This document shows positions 1 to 6,504 of a stretch of DNA of 8,554 bases, piece after piece. Numbering within the stretch: position 1 is the stretch's first letter; every line of letters begins with the position of its first letter. A program made the translations under genes and the position numbers. Origin of the DNA: an uncultured Collinsella sp. (GTDB taxonomy: Bacteria; Actinomycetota; Coriobacteriia; Coriobacteriales; Coriobacteriaceae); assembly GCA_900756725.1 (NCBI GenBank), contig CAAELJ010000027.1, forward strand, positions 1-8,554, written 5' to 3'. Under the pieces are notes generated by a model that was not told the DNA's origin, ran no database searches, and saw only the letters and a list, made by a program, of their open reading frames with translations.

Positions 1-39
1 CTTAAGATTTCGCGGAGGGTTGTTGCCGTTTACCGAGGG

Positions 40-55
40 GTTGTTGTGCAACAAC
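40..55. promoter_or_regulatory. Inverted repeat upstream of the surface-protein gene, possible operator
   Basis: GTTGTTG, a TG spacer, then CAACAAC form a 16-bp inverted repeat about 70 bases before the surface-protein start codon. The two-base spacer is too short for an RNA hairpin loop, so a dimeric DNA-binding protein is the likelier use. An AT-rich stretch (66-108) follows and probably holds the promoter. TTGTGC (45-50) and AATACT (67-72), 16 bases apart, are a weak promoter candidate that would place the repeat over the -35 element. The core 12-mer TTGTTGTGCAAC occurs again at 1945-1956. The regulator is unknown. Confidence 0.35.
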
Positions 56-125
56 GGGCGAGCTGCAATACTTATTTTTATCTTTGCAAACTTCACTTTA
101 ACTACACCAATGCAGGGAGGATCTT

Positions 126-1880
126 ATGCAGCCCAAGCATTCCGCGATTGTGGCAGGCCTGACGCTGGCGCTTTCGTTTGGCGCCGTTGCCGCGCCTGTG
201 ACTGCTGTTGCCGAGGAGCCCGCGCCGGGTGTTGCCTCGGATGCCACCGATATCGATAAGGGCCTTTACACCCAGCAGTCTTTTTCGGGCGTGCTGAGGT
301 CGGTTCAGGGGGTCTCGTTTGTCAACGTGACTGCCGAGATGAAGTACTTCACCAAATACGAGAGCCATGGCAACTATAACCAGGGCTTTTCGTATGGCGA
401 TGGCTATAACGCGCTAGGTTATTACCAGTTCGACCGCCGTTGGTCGCTTGTTCCGTTTATGAAACAGGTCTATAACTACGACTCTGCTAAGTACAGCATG
501 CTTAAGGACGCGATTGACCGCGGTGGCGAGATTTCCAACGCGAACAACCCCATGTATGCGAACGGCCAGCTCACCGAGCTGGGTCGTATTGCGCAGGAGG
601 CCTTCCAGGGTGCTTATAACACCGACCCTGCTGAGTTCTCGGCGCTGCAGGATGCCTATGCGTATAACTCGTACTATGCGGTGACCGAGGCGTGGCTCAA
701 GAGTGCTCTCGGCATTGATATCTCCGGCCGCGCCGACTGTGTCAAGGGCATGGTGTGGAGTATTACTAACATGTGCGGCACCGGTGGCTGCAGAGACTTC
801 TTCCGCTGGGCAAACCTTTCCAACAGCATGACGGACCGCGAGTTTGTGACGGCGCTTTCCAACAGCGTGGTCAATAACGTGGCGACCAAGTATGCAAGCC
901 AGCCCCAGTATCATGAGGGCTGGAAGAACCGCTACCGCAATGAGCTCAAGGATTGTCTGGTCTATATCGCCGAGGACGAGGCTGCCGCGGCAACGCCTGT
1001 GGAGCCCGTGCAGCCCGAGCCCACGCCGGCGCCTGGTCCGAGCATGGCGCCTGCTGCTCCCGCCGCACCGACGCCTGGTACCGATGACGGTGCGGGCGAC
1101 GATAATGATACGGATGCGCCCTCGACCGATACTGACGGCGATGGCTCTGCTGGTGGCACTACCAACGACGGCTCTTCCTCGAGCGGCTCCGATTCGAACG
1201 GCTCTGCTGCGGGCGATTCGTCTTCAAGTTCTGCCGGCAATACGGGCAGTGCCGCCTCTGGTTCGACCGACGCTGGTTCCTCTGACTCTTCCACTGGCTC
1301 GAGCGATTCTTCCGCCGATACTGGTTCTAGCAATGACTCTAACTCTGACGCCGCTTCTGATTCCGGTGCTTCCAAGGACGACTCGAATAAGGCGCCGGAC
1401 GCGCCGGTTATTTCGACGGACAAGAAGCCCTCTTTCGTTGTGCAGCTTGGCTACACGTTTGGTTCCTCGCTGATGGCTGGCGCAAGCAGCTTGTCTCCTG
1501 ACAAGAACAATTCTGATCAGACTTCCACGGAAAAGGCCGAGGCCGCAAAGGGCGACTCCAAGGACGATGATTCCGAGAAGACCGAGTCCGATAAGAGTAC
1601 TAGCTCTGAGGAAAAGGGCGAGAAGTCCGCTCAGAAGAAGGACGAGGAAAAGGGCAAGACCGACAACCAGAACCAGGAGCAAAATGGCTCTAAAACGGTG
1701 ACCACCACGACCACGACCAAGTCTTCGGGCGGTAACATGCCCAAGACGGGCGACCTCATCGTTATGGCGAGCCTTGCCAGTGCAAGCTTGGCCACGCTGG
1801 GTGCCACGTCTATTGTGAGTGGCAAGCATAAGCTCGATCAGCAGAATAAGACTGCTGGTGAGGACGGTTCTGAGGAGTAG
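126..1880 (+). CDS. Secreted, sortase-anchored surface protein with lysozyme-like domain and Ser-rich stalk
   Basis: A 584-residue exported protein. The start is set by AGGGAGG (114-120) five bases before ATG. Residues 1-29 form a signal peptide (hydrophobic core about 8-22, likely cleavage after AVA). Residues about 65-280 form a globular domain with YESHGNYN (78-85), GDGYNALGYYQFD (91-103) and four cysteines (205, 217, 222, 277). The Glu-then-GYYQF pattern resembles lysozyme/transglycosylase-like folds, with E79 the candidate acid, so peptidoglycan cleavage is a tentative role. A Pro/Ala linker (about 288-318) leads into a Ser/Asp/Gly/Thr stalk (about 319-425), a short less-disordered patch (430-456), a Lys/Glu/Asp-rich segment (465-520) and a Thr run (524-531). 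The C-terminus has a sorting signal: MPKTGD (538-543, an LPXTG variant), a hydrophobic stretch (544-565) and KHK, followed by an unusually long polar tail of about 15 residues. Sortase should link it to the wall. It appears monocistronic. Architecture is confident; enzymatic function is not. Confidence 0.85.
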   Translation: MQPKHSAIVAGLTLALSFGAVAAPVTAVAEEPAPGVASDATDIDKGLYTQQSFSGVLRSVQGVSFVNVTAEMKYFTKYESHGNYNQGFSYGDGYNALGYYQFDRRWSLVPFMKQVYNYDSAKYSMLKDAIDRGGEISNANNPMYANGQLTELGRIAQEAFQGAYNTDPAEFSALQDAYAYNSYYAVTEAWLKSALGIDISGRADCVKGMVWSITNMCGTGGCRDFFRWANLSNSMTDREFVTALSNSVVNNVATKYASQPQYHEGWKNRYRNELKDCLVYIAEDEAAAATPVEPVQPEPTPAPGPSMAPAAPAAPTPGTDDGAGDDNDTDAPSTDTDGDGSAGGTTNDGSSSSGSDSNGSAAGDSSSSSAGNTGSAASGSTDAGSSDSSTGSSDSSADTGSSNDSNSDAASDSGASKDDSNKAPDAPVISTDKKPSFVVQLGYTFGSSLMAGASSLSPDKNNSDQTSTEKAEAAKGDSKDDDSEKTESDKSTSSEEKGEKSAQKKDEEKGKTDNQNQEQNGSKTVTTTTTTKSSGGNMPKTGDLIVMASLASASLATLGATSIVSGKHKLDQQNKTAGEDGSEE

Positions 1881-1914
1881 CCCCTCGGTTGTCAGATAGC
1901 TAAAGAGTCGGGAC

Positions 1915-1949
1915 GGGCCCGGTGCGAATGCATCGGGCCCTGTTTTGTT
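1915..1949 (+). terminator. Strong rho-independent terminator after the surface-protein gene
   Basis: GGGCCCGGTGC (1915-1925), loop GAAT, and GCATCGGGCCC (1930-1940) form an 11-bp stem with one G-U pair, followed by the T-rich TGTTTTGTT. It lies 35 bases past the surface-protein stop codon and should end that transcript, separating it from the ATPase-like gene downstream. Confidence 0.88.
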
Positions 1950-2042
1950 GTGCAACGATTAGTTGTGCCCCCCTCACGCCCCATGTTGCTACCGTTGCCC
2001 GATATGTTTATGTGCCTACATCAATAAGCTCGTGGCGGTCAT

Positions 2043-2048
2043 TACAAT
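2043..2048 (+). promoter_or_regulatory. Candidate -10 element for the AAA-ATPase-like gene
   Basis: TACAAT matches the -10 consensus in five of six bases and would start transcription near 2055, giving a leader of about 28 nt before the ATG at 2083. No convincing -35 lies 16-18 bases upstream. The nearby TTGACA (2048-2053) has no -10 at a usable distance. The same TACAAT hexamer is the candidate -10 of the opposite-strand glycosyltransferase gene (5001-5006). Weak support. Confidence 0.3.
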
Positions 2049-2082
2049 TGACATCATGCTGTGATTTAAGGGGAACGTTGCG

Positions 2083-3879
2083 ATGTCTGAACAGGCAAAT
2101 AATGGTTGTGCTGCCGGCTTTGGCGTGCGTCTAATCGGCTGTACCGACGATGTGGTTTTGCCCATCGGCATGTACGACTATACGGAGGCTCTTGGTTGCT
2201 GCACGCTGGTCGACAAGACCATGTTTATTGCCGATATGCTGGATTGCGATGCGTCCGTTTTGGTGTGCTGCCGACCCGAGGGTTTTGGCAAGAGCATGAA
2301 CTTGTCGATGCTCAAGGCTTTTCTGGAGCGTCCCGCAGTCGGTCGCGCCGGTCGGATTTCATTTGCCGATACTCTGATTTGGGGTGCGGATGGCGGGCGC
2401 TATCGGAATGAGTACGCGTGCTATCCAGTGATATCGCTGGACTTTTCTGGCGCTGCGAGGCGTGGTGCCTCTGTTGTCGGCGTCGTGCGTGATGCTCTTT
2501 CGGGCGAATGCGCTCGCTTGATGCCACTCTTGGAAGCTCCGGATTTAGCTCGAGACAAGGTACGTCACATTGAACGCGTTGCGCGTGGCGTGGCGAGCGA
2601 GGCCGAGGTTGACTCGGCGCTTGGTCTGCTCATTGAGCTGCTGGAGATTGCCTGCGATGAGCAGGTTGTATTGCTCGTTGATGGGTACGACGCGGCGTGG
2701 TCGCGCTGTGCGAGCGCGAGGGACGCTTCCGTCGTCGGTCCGGCGGAGCTGCTCGATCGCGTGCTGTTCGACGCCATTGCCACCGCGGGCCATTCGCTAC
2801 GGTTGACGTGTCTGATGGGGGAGCGTCCCGGTCCTGCCGAGGAGGCGCTTTCTTCGCGCAGCTGCTCGTATCGTCTTTCGACGCCCCTTTCGACGTGGTG
2901 CGACCGTTGGTTCGGCTTTTCGGATGCCGAGGTTGAGGCTCTGTTGAGTCATGCTGGACGCGAGGAATACCTGGATGATGCGCGTGAATGGCTCGAGGGA
3001 TATCGGTTTGGCAGGGCCTATTGCTCGAGTCCGACGCGTGTGATCGGTTTTCTGGACCGAGGCTGCACAGCGCCTGTGCGAGCCGATCTGTATGGGTATG
3101 CCGATTGCCTGAGTAGGGTAGTTGCCGGGTGGAATCTCGACCGCCTTTCGGTCTTGTTCGATTTGCTCGAGGCTCATGGATGCGTTGAGGTCTCGCTTGG
3201 TTTGGGCGCTGCGGGGCCAGAGGCCTCGCCTGATGATGGCCTGTGGACGGCGCTGTATCTGTCCGGTTTCCTGACGACGGATTTGATTGAGGAGCCGGAG
3301 CATGGTGGTCGTCTCCGTGCTCTGCGGTTGCCCAATAACGAGCTTCGTCAGGCCTTTCGTCTGGTGATTATTGATTGGTTTGAGCGTGCTGCCGAGGACG
3401 TTCGAGACGTCGATACGTTTCGAGATGGGTTGTGCCGCGGGGATGAGAATGCCGTGAGACAGGCGTTAGACCGCATCCTGGGAGATGCGGGAATCGGTGC
3501 GAACAACCCAGATGCGCAGCTGCCATATCACCTGCTCTTGCAGGGGCTCTGCTTTGGATTGCCGGGCTATGCCAATCCTGCCTCGAGGCGAAAGCGTGGC
3601 GCGGATCGCTGGGACATCCAGGCATTTCCTACGGGCACCGTGTTTGACGTGGCAGACACGATCGGCATGCTCGACGAGCGTCCGCTGATAACGGTCAATA
3701 TGATGTTTGACCCCGGTGTGAACGCGCTGGGCCTAGAGCTGCTGGCCGTTCAGGCGCTGCTCGACATAGAGCGCGACGGTATCGACAAGATTCGCGTACC
3801 GCGACCCGGTGTGGGCCGCATGCGCTGGGGGTTCGGGTTTGACGGACAGCATGTGGCAGCGGTGTGCCAGCGGCTGTAG
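2083..3879 (+). CDS. AAA-ATPase-like / DUF1703 (PD-(D/E)XK-type) family protein, probably degenerate
   Basis: A 598-residue protein; ATG preceded by AAGGGGAA (2068-2075) at seven bases. The N-terminal half follows the AAA-ATPase-like family pattern (Pfam PF09820): LPIGMYDYTEAL (26-37), VDKTMFI (43-49), Walker A RPEGFGKS (64-71, Lys70), and Walker B VVLLVDGYD (195-203). Family members normally read D-E-Y-D at Walker B; here Gly201 replaces the catalytic Glu. WFGFSDAEVEALL (276-288) and WLEGYRFG (303-310) are further family landmarks. The C-terminus follows DUF1703 (PF08011): YHLLLQGL (482-489), then a region where the usual E-x-K nuclease pair reads V538-N-M540, and a closing RWGFGFDG (581-588). 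Both catalytic centres therefore look damaged, although the frame is intact. There are 21 cysteines. It sits alone between a terminator and a convergent gene; no partner gene is visible. The family's function is unsettled (mobile-element, defence or housekeeping roles are all possible). Family assignment is confident, role unknown. Confidence 0.82.
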   Translation: MSEQANNGCAAGFGVRLIGCTDDVVLPIGMYDYTEALGCCTLVDKTMFIADMLDCDASVLVCCRPEGFGKSMNLSMLKAFLERPAVGRAGRISFADTLIWGADGGRYRNEYACYPVISLDFSGAARRGASVVGVVRDALSGECARLMPLLEAPDLARDKVRHIERVARGVASEAEVDSALGLLIELLEIACDEQVVLLVDGYDAAWSRCASARDASVVGPAELLDRVLFDAIATAGHSLRLTCLMGERPGPAEEALSSRSCSYRLSTPLSTWCDRWFGFSDAEVEALLSHAGREEYLDDAREWLEGYRFGRAYCSSPTRVIGFLDRGCTAPVRADLYGYADCLSRVVAGWNLDRLSVLFDLLEAHGCVEVSLGLGAAGPEASPDDGLWTALYLSGFLTTDLIEEPEHGGRLRALRLPNNELRQAFRLVIIDWFERAAEDVRDVDTFRDGLCRGDENAVRQALDRILGDAGIGANNPDAQLPYHLLLQGLCFGLPGYANPASRRKRGADRWDIQAFPTGTVFDVADTIGMLDERPLITVNMMFDPGVNALGLELLAVQALLDIERDGIDKIRVPRPGVGRMRWGFGFDGQHVAAVCQRL

Positions 3880-3906
3880 GGGCAGGTGATACTGTAAGTG
3901 TGCCCG

Positions 3907-4926
3907 CTACTCTGCGTCCTTCATGGGCGGCATGGGCTCCCAGTCGGGGTCCTTGATAATCTTGCGGGCGTCTTTCATGCCACGGCGCAGCGCCGGGATG
4001 CCGGTCTTAAAGCACTTGTCGACCGCTGCCAGACGAATGAACTCCTTGCAAAAGGTCGCGGCATTGCCCAGACGGAACAGCATGGGGTGGTAGTCACCGT
4101 AGATCTGCATGTAGCGGGCCAAAAAGCCGCGATTGCGCATGATGTAGTAGCGGTTGGTGTCGCTCGTGGAGTTGAGCTGGCGTTTGCCGGCGATGTCCCA
4201 GTTAGAGACGGCGCGGGCGCGCTTGAGCACCACGTCGGCAACCACGGCGGCGGGGAAGTGCTGGCTCGCAACATAGCCGTAGCAGGCATCGTCGCCGTAG
4301 ATGAAAAAGCGCGCATCGGGCAGGCCGATCTTGTCGACTACGCGACGCGAGAACAGGCCGCCTTCAAAGCACAGCTGGTTCATGGCGCGGTAGCCCTCGG
4401 GGCCCAGGTCCCACTTAGCGATGGGGTTGGGGATACCGAGCGAAAGGATGAGCTGGTACTGCCAAAAGAAGGCACCGCCGTCGAAGTCCAGGCGCGAACC
4501 CTGGATAACGTCGTAGCGGTCGGTCCACTTTGCCAGGCGCTCGATGCCCTCCGGGATGACGAGCACGTCGTCGTCCATGACCCAGAACCACTGGGCGCCC
4601 AAGTCGTAGGCGCACTTGGTGCCGGCGGAGAAGCCACCCGCGCCGCCACCGTTTTCAAGCTGCGGCGCGTAGATGACGCGGTCGGTGCCACCCTTTGCGT
4701 CGGGCTGGTCGGTGTCGATGCCCCACAGGTTGGCGAGGCGCTCGTTGAATGCGACGCACATGGCTTCGGTCTCGCGCGAATTCTCGTTATCGACGATCAC
4801 AATGCGCCAGGGCACGGCCGTGAGCTCGGTCATGGAGTCGAACAGGTTGGCCAGAAGCTCCTGGCGCTTGTACGTAACGACAACGATGGCGAGCTTATCG
4901 ATGGGAGCGGGAAGGGTGGAAGTCAT
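3907..4926 (-). CDS. Family 2 glycosyltransferase, rhamnosyl/galactofuranosyl-transferase-like
   Basis: A 339-residue protein without membrane segments, likely cytoplasmic and membrane-associated, that would transfer a nucleotide-activated sugar to a glycan acceptor. Numbered from the ATG at 4926: KLAIVVVTYKR (11-21) opens the GT-A fold, IVIVDN (42-47) binds nucleotide, ENGGGAGGFSAG (91-102) and WFWVMDDDV (113-121) carry the DxD metal-binding site, and FFIYGDDACYGY (207-218) is the acceptor-side acidic motif. RYYIMRNRG (259-267) is typical of rhamnosyl- and galactofuranosyl-transferases. An in-frame ATG at 4989 would add 21 residues, but the glycosyltransferase fold begins just after 4926, and AAAGGA lies 11 bases before it. 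The gene is convergent with the ATPase-like gene (27 nt between stops, only a weak GGGCA/TGCCC inverted repeat) and divergent from the membrane-protein gene. The exact sugar cannot be told. Confidence 0.9.
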   Translation of the reverse strand: MTSTLPAPIDKLAIVVVTYKRQELLANLFDSMTELTAVPWRIVIVDNENSRETEAMCVAFNERLANLWGIDTDQPDAKGGTDRVIYAPQLENGGGAGGFSAGTKCAYDLGAQWFWVMDDDVLVIPEGIERLAKWTDRYDVIQGSRLDFDGGAFFWQYQLILSLGIPNPIAKWDLGPEGYRAMNQLCFEGGLFSRRVVDKIGLPDARFFIYGDDACYGYVASQHFPAAVVADVVLKRARAVSNWDIAGKRQLNSTSDTNRYYIMRNRGFLARYMQIYGDYHPMLFRLGNAATFCKEFIRLAAVDKCFKTGIPALRRGMKDARKIIKDPDWEPMPPMKDAE

Positions 4927-4937
4927 GAACGAGAATA

Positions 4938-4943
4938 TCCTTT
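4938..4943 (-). promoter_or_regulatory. Ribosome binding site supporting the internal start of the glycosyltransferase
   Basis: On the minus strand this reads AAAGGA, 11 bases before the ATG at 4926. The upstream ATG at 4989 has no purine-rich site before it (GTCGTGTCCC). The spacing is longer than ideal, so the start is preferred rather than certain. Confidence 0.5.
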
Positions 4944-4980
4944 CGCGTGGGCAGCATATCGGCCCTGCGGAATAAACAAC

Positions 4981-4996
4981 GTGTCCCATGGGACAC
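4981..4996. promoter_or_regulatory. Perfect 16-bp palindrome at the glycosyltransferase promoter, probable operator
   Basis: GTGTCCCATGGGACAC is identical to its reverse complement over all 16 bases. It lies just downstream of the candidate -10 element (5001-5006, minus strand), so the predicted transcription start (about 4994) falls within it. A repressor bound here would block initiation. Having no spacer, it is not a hairpin with a loop. It also contains the alternative upstream ATG. The binding protein is unknown. Confidence 0.5.
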
Positions 4997-5000
4997 GACT

Positions 5001-5006
5001 ATTGTA
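5001..5006 (-). promoter_or_regulatory. Candidate -10 element for the minus-strand glycosyltransferase
   Basis: On the minus strand this reads TACAAT, five of six matches to consensus. The best upstream hexamer, TTGCCC (5031-5026), is 19 bases away, which is long. A start near 4994 would give a leader of about 68 nt before the ATG at 4926, but only about 5 nt before the ATG at 4989, so near-leaderless use of the upstream ATG cannot be excluded. Confidence 0.4.
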
Positions 5007-5013
5007 AGCGTAG

Positions 5014-5029
5014 GCGGGCGCCCGCGGGC
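5014..5029. repeat. G+C-only overlapping palindromes in the divergent promoter region
   Basis: GCGGGCGCCCGC (5014-5025) is a perfect palindrome and overlaps a second one, GCCCGCGGGC (5020-5029). The second 10-mer occurs again in the other divergent intergenic region at 7698-7707. At both places it lies upstream of a TATAAT-like -10 of a minus-strand polysaccharide gene. It may be a shared operator, or simply local G+C bias. Confidence 0.3.
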
Positions 5030-5108
5030 AATGTTCCGCTAATCACCAAGAACGTTTGCTGCAAGCCTGGTTGACGTGCGTGCGCGGCGAGATTCCAAGC
5101 GCGCATTG

Positions 5109-5117
5109 TGGTATTAC
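5109..5117 (+). promoter_or_regulatory. Candidate extended -10 promoter for the membrane-protein gene
   Basis: TGGTATTAC fits the extended -10 form TGnTATAAT in the TG and four of the six bases. It predicts a start near 5124, giving about 40 nt of leader before the GTG at 5164 but only about 10 nt before the GTG at 5134. This supports the later start. No good -35 is present, as is usual for extended -10 promoters. Confidence 0.3.
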
Positions 5118-5163
5118 ATAGGCACCGATTCCTGTGGACGCGATCTTTCTGTTTGGATGCCCT

Positions 5164-6504
5164 GTGAATAAAACTCGTTTAGCCTCCTTTGCCGATAGCC
5201 TTCCCGTCAAGGTCATGTTGCTGTATTTGGCTCTTCAGGTCGTATTTGTCCTGAGCAACACCGCGGCGAATTGCCTGCCGAGGCCCGTTATCGAGTCACA
5301 TGCGCAGGGTTCGGAGTCCTCTGCCCTGTTGTCTGACATGTATGTCTACGACCACCGTGTTGCAGCTGGTCCTGTTTGCTTTGATAACAATCGCTTTATC
5401 ATTGAAGTCGCACAGCAAAAGGACCAAGGTTCTCCGTTTAAGACGATGGCTGTTGCCGAGATTGATGACGTTACGAAAGCCGGCGGGATTACGCATCAGC
5501 AGTACTACCGGTATTGGCATGGATGGCAGCTACTTACGAATGTCTGCCTGTTTATTGGTGGTATCGACGTTGTCGTGGTGCCTGCGGCCGCTCTGACGAT
5601 TGCCGGCTCCGCTTGCGCTTACGTTGCCTTACGGAAGCGATTTTCAAAGCCATTGACGTTGGGGTTCCTTACAATCCTGCTGTTCTCGACCAATCTGTTT
5701 TTCAATTTTATCGGTGATCTGCTGCTGTGCATCTCGTTCTTTGTGGCGCTCATCATGATGTCTTGCATGAGCCATCGTTTGGGCTCGGCCCCGAACGCAC
5801 GGGTTTTCACAAGCCGCCTTGTCCTTTGGTCGATAGCGACGGGCGCCGTGTTTTCGTTTCTTGACTTTTTAACGATTCCTGCCGCAGTTGTCGCCCTGCA
5901 TTGCTTTTTCGCCTTCATTGCGCTCCCCAAGGGTGAGCGCCCCAAGCGTTGCGTCGTCACGATGCTGCAAGCGCTCTTTGGGTTTGGGCTTTCGTTTGTG
6001 TTTACCTGGGCGATGAAATGGGTTGTCGCGGCATTTGTGCTGGGCTGGGACGAGGTCTTTTCGAACGTTCTGGGCGAGATGGGCCTTTGGTCTGCGCATG
6101 GGACTTCGTCACTGTTGCCCCAGGCTGACTGGCCTCAGATTTTGAAGGAGTTTTATTGCATGAGCCCGCAGCTGTTCGCCATTTGCTCAACTGCCGGTTA
6201 TGCGATGATCTCGAACGTCGTTTGCCTTGTTTCGTTTGCTGCCGTATTGGCGATCTGGATTGCCGTGCTCGTTTGCTCGATACGGGGCGGCGCACAAGAC
6301 GGTCGTCGTCGAAAGGTGTTGATCCAGTCGCTGCTCATGGCACTGCCTCTGGTTGTTGTTCTGGGTTATTTCGTTGTTATGCATGACCATGCGATCGTTC
6401 ATATTCCGGTATTTGGCTGCAAGAATTGGGCGATTGTCTTTGCGATTTTATTTGTTTCGGGTGTAAGCGCGCTTCGTGGTCTGAGGAGTCAGAAGGTCGC
6501 TTAG
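5164..6504 (+). CDS. Polytopic membrane protein, GT-C-type glycosyltransferase-like
   Basis: A 446-residue integral membrane protein. One hydrophobic segment (about residues 15-36) is followed by a polar loop of about 85 residues, probably extracytoplasmic, then roughly eight to nine further segments. The loop ends in YYRYWHGW (114-121). Later come FSFLDFLTIPAAVVAL (230-245), WAMKWVVA (282-289), and near the C-terminus MHDHAIVH (406-413). This order of RYWHG, DFLT-P, W-x-x-KW and H-x-x-x-H motifs resembles uncharacterised membrane glycosyltransferase-like proteins of Gram-positive polysaccharide loci, which likely use lipid-phosphate sugars on the outer face; this is recalled similarity, not a search result. 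A Wzy-like polymerase role is an alternative. The start is uncertain: GTG at 5164 has GGA six bases upstream; GTG at 5134 would add ten residues but has no good ribosome site. Its stop codon overlaps that of the convergent acyltransferase gene. Confidence 0.75.
   Translation: MNKTRLASFADSLPVKVMLLYLALQVVFVLSNTAANCLPRPVIESHAQGSESSALLSDMYVYDHRVAAGPVCFDNNRFIIEVAQQKDQGSPFKTMAVAEIDDVTKAGGITHQQYYRYWHGWQLLTNVCLFIGGIDVVVVPAAALTIAGSACAYVALRKRFSKPLTLGFLTILLFSTNLFFNFIGDLLLCISFFVALIMMSCMSHRLGSAPNARVFTSRLVLWSIATGAVFSFLDFLTIPAAVVALHCFFAFIALPKGERPKRCVVTMLQALFGFGLSFVFTWAMKWVVAAFVLGWDEVFSNVLGEMGLWSAHGTSSLLPQADWPQILKEFYCMSPQLFAICSTAGYAMISNVVCLVSFAAVLAIWIAVLVCSIRGGAQDGRRRKVLIQSLLMALPLVVVLGYFVVMHDHAIVHIPVFGCKNWAIVFAILFVSGVSALRGLRSQKVA

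Noticed and set aside
1141..1380. Ser-rich stretch as a DNA tandem repeat or CRISPR-like array
   Set aside because: The codons vary and there is no constant repeat unit or spacing; the repetition is only in the protein.
962..1423. A 153-codon minus-strand frame rich in Glu, Ser and Pro opposite the stalk
   Set aside because: It is the antisense reading of the low-complexity Ser/Asp stalk (reverse complements of TCx/GAx codons give Glu and Ser). No start signals or domain.
1224..1955. A 243-codon minus-strand frame running across the end of the surface-protein gene and its terminator
   Set aside because: It has a biased Arg/Leu/Gly composition typical of a shadow frame, and its start lies beyond the plus-strand terminator with no ribosome site.
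2048..2053. TTGACA as a perfect -35 box for the ATPase-like gene
   Set aside because: No -10 lies 16-18 bases downstream; that position is occupied by the ribosome site. It is probably a chance match.
2083..3879. ATPase-like gene as part of a defence or toxin-antitoxin system
   Set aside because: No partner gene, integrase or other defence gene is adjacent: it has a terminator upstream and a convergent glycosyltransferase downstream. The family alone does not establish that role.
3880..3905. Bidirectional terminator between the convergent ATPase-like and glycosyltransferase genes
   Set aside because: Only a 5-bp GGGCA/TGCCC inverted repeat with a 16-base loop and no T-tract on either side; too weak to call.
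3898..5007. A 369-codon open frame on the plus strand covering the whole minus-strand glycosyltransferase
   Set aside because: It is slightly longer than the real gene but has no recognisable domain or ribosome site, while the opposite strand carries full glycosyltransferase motifs. Codon bias of the real gene keeps the antisense frame open.
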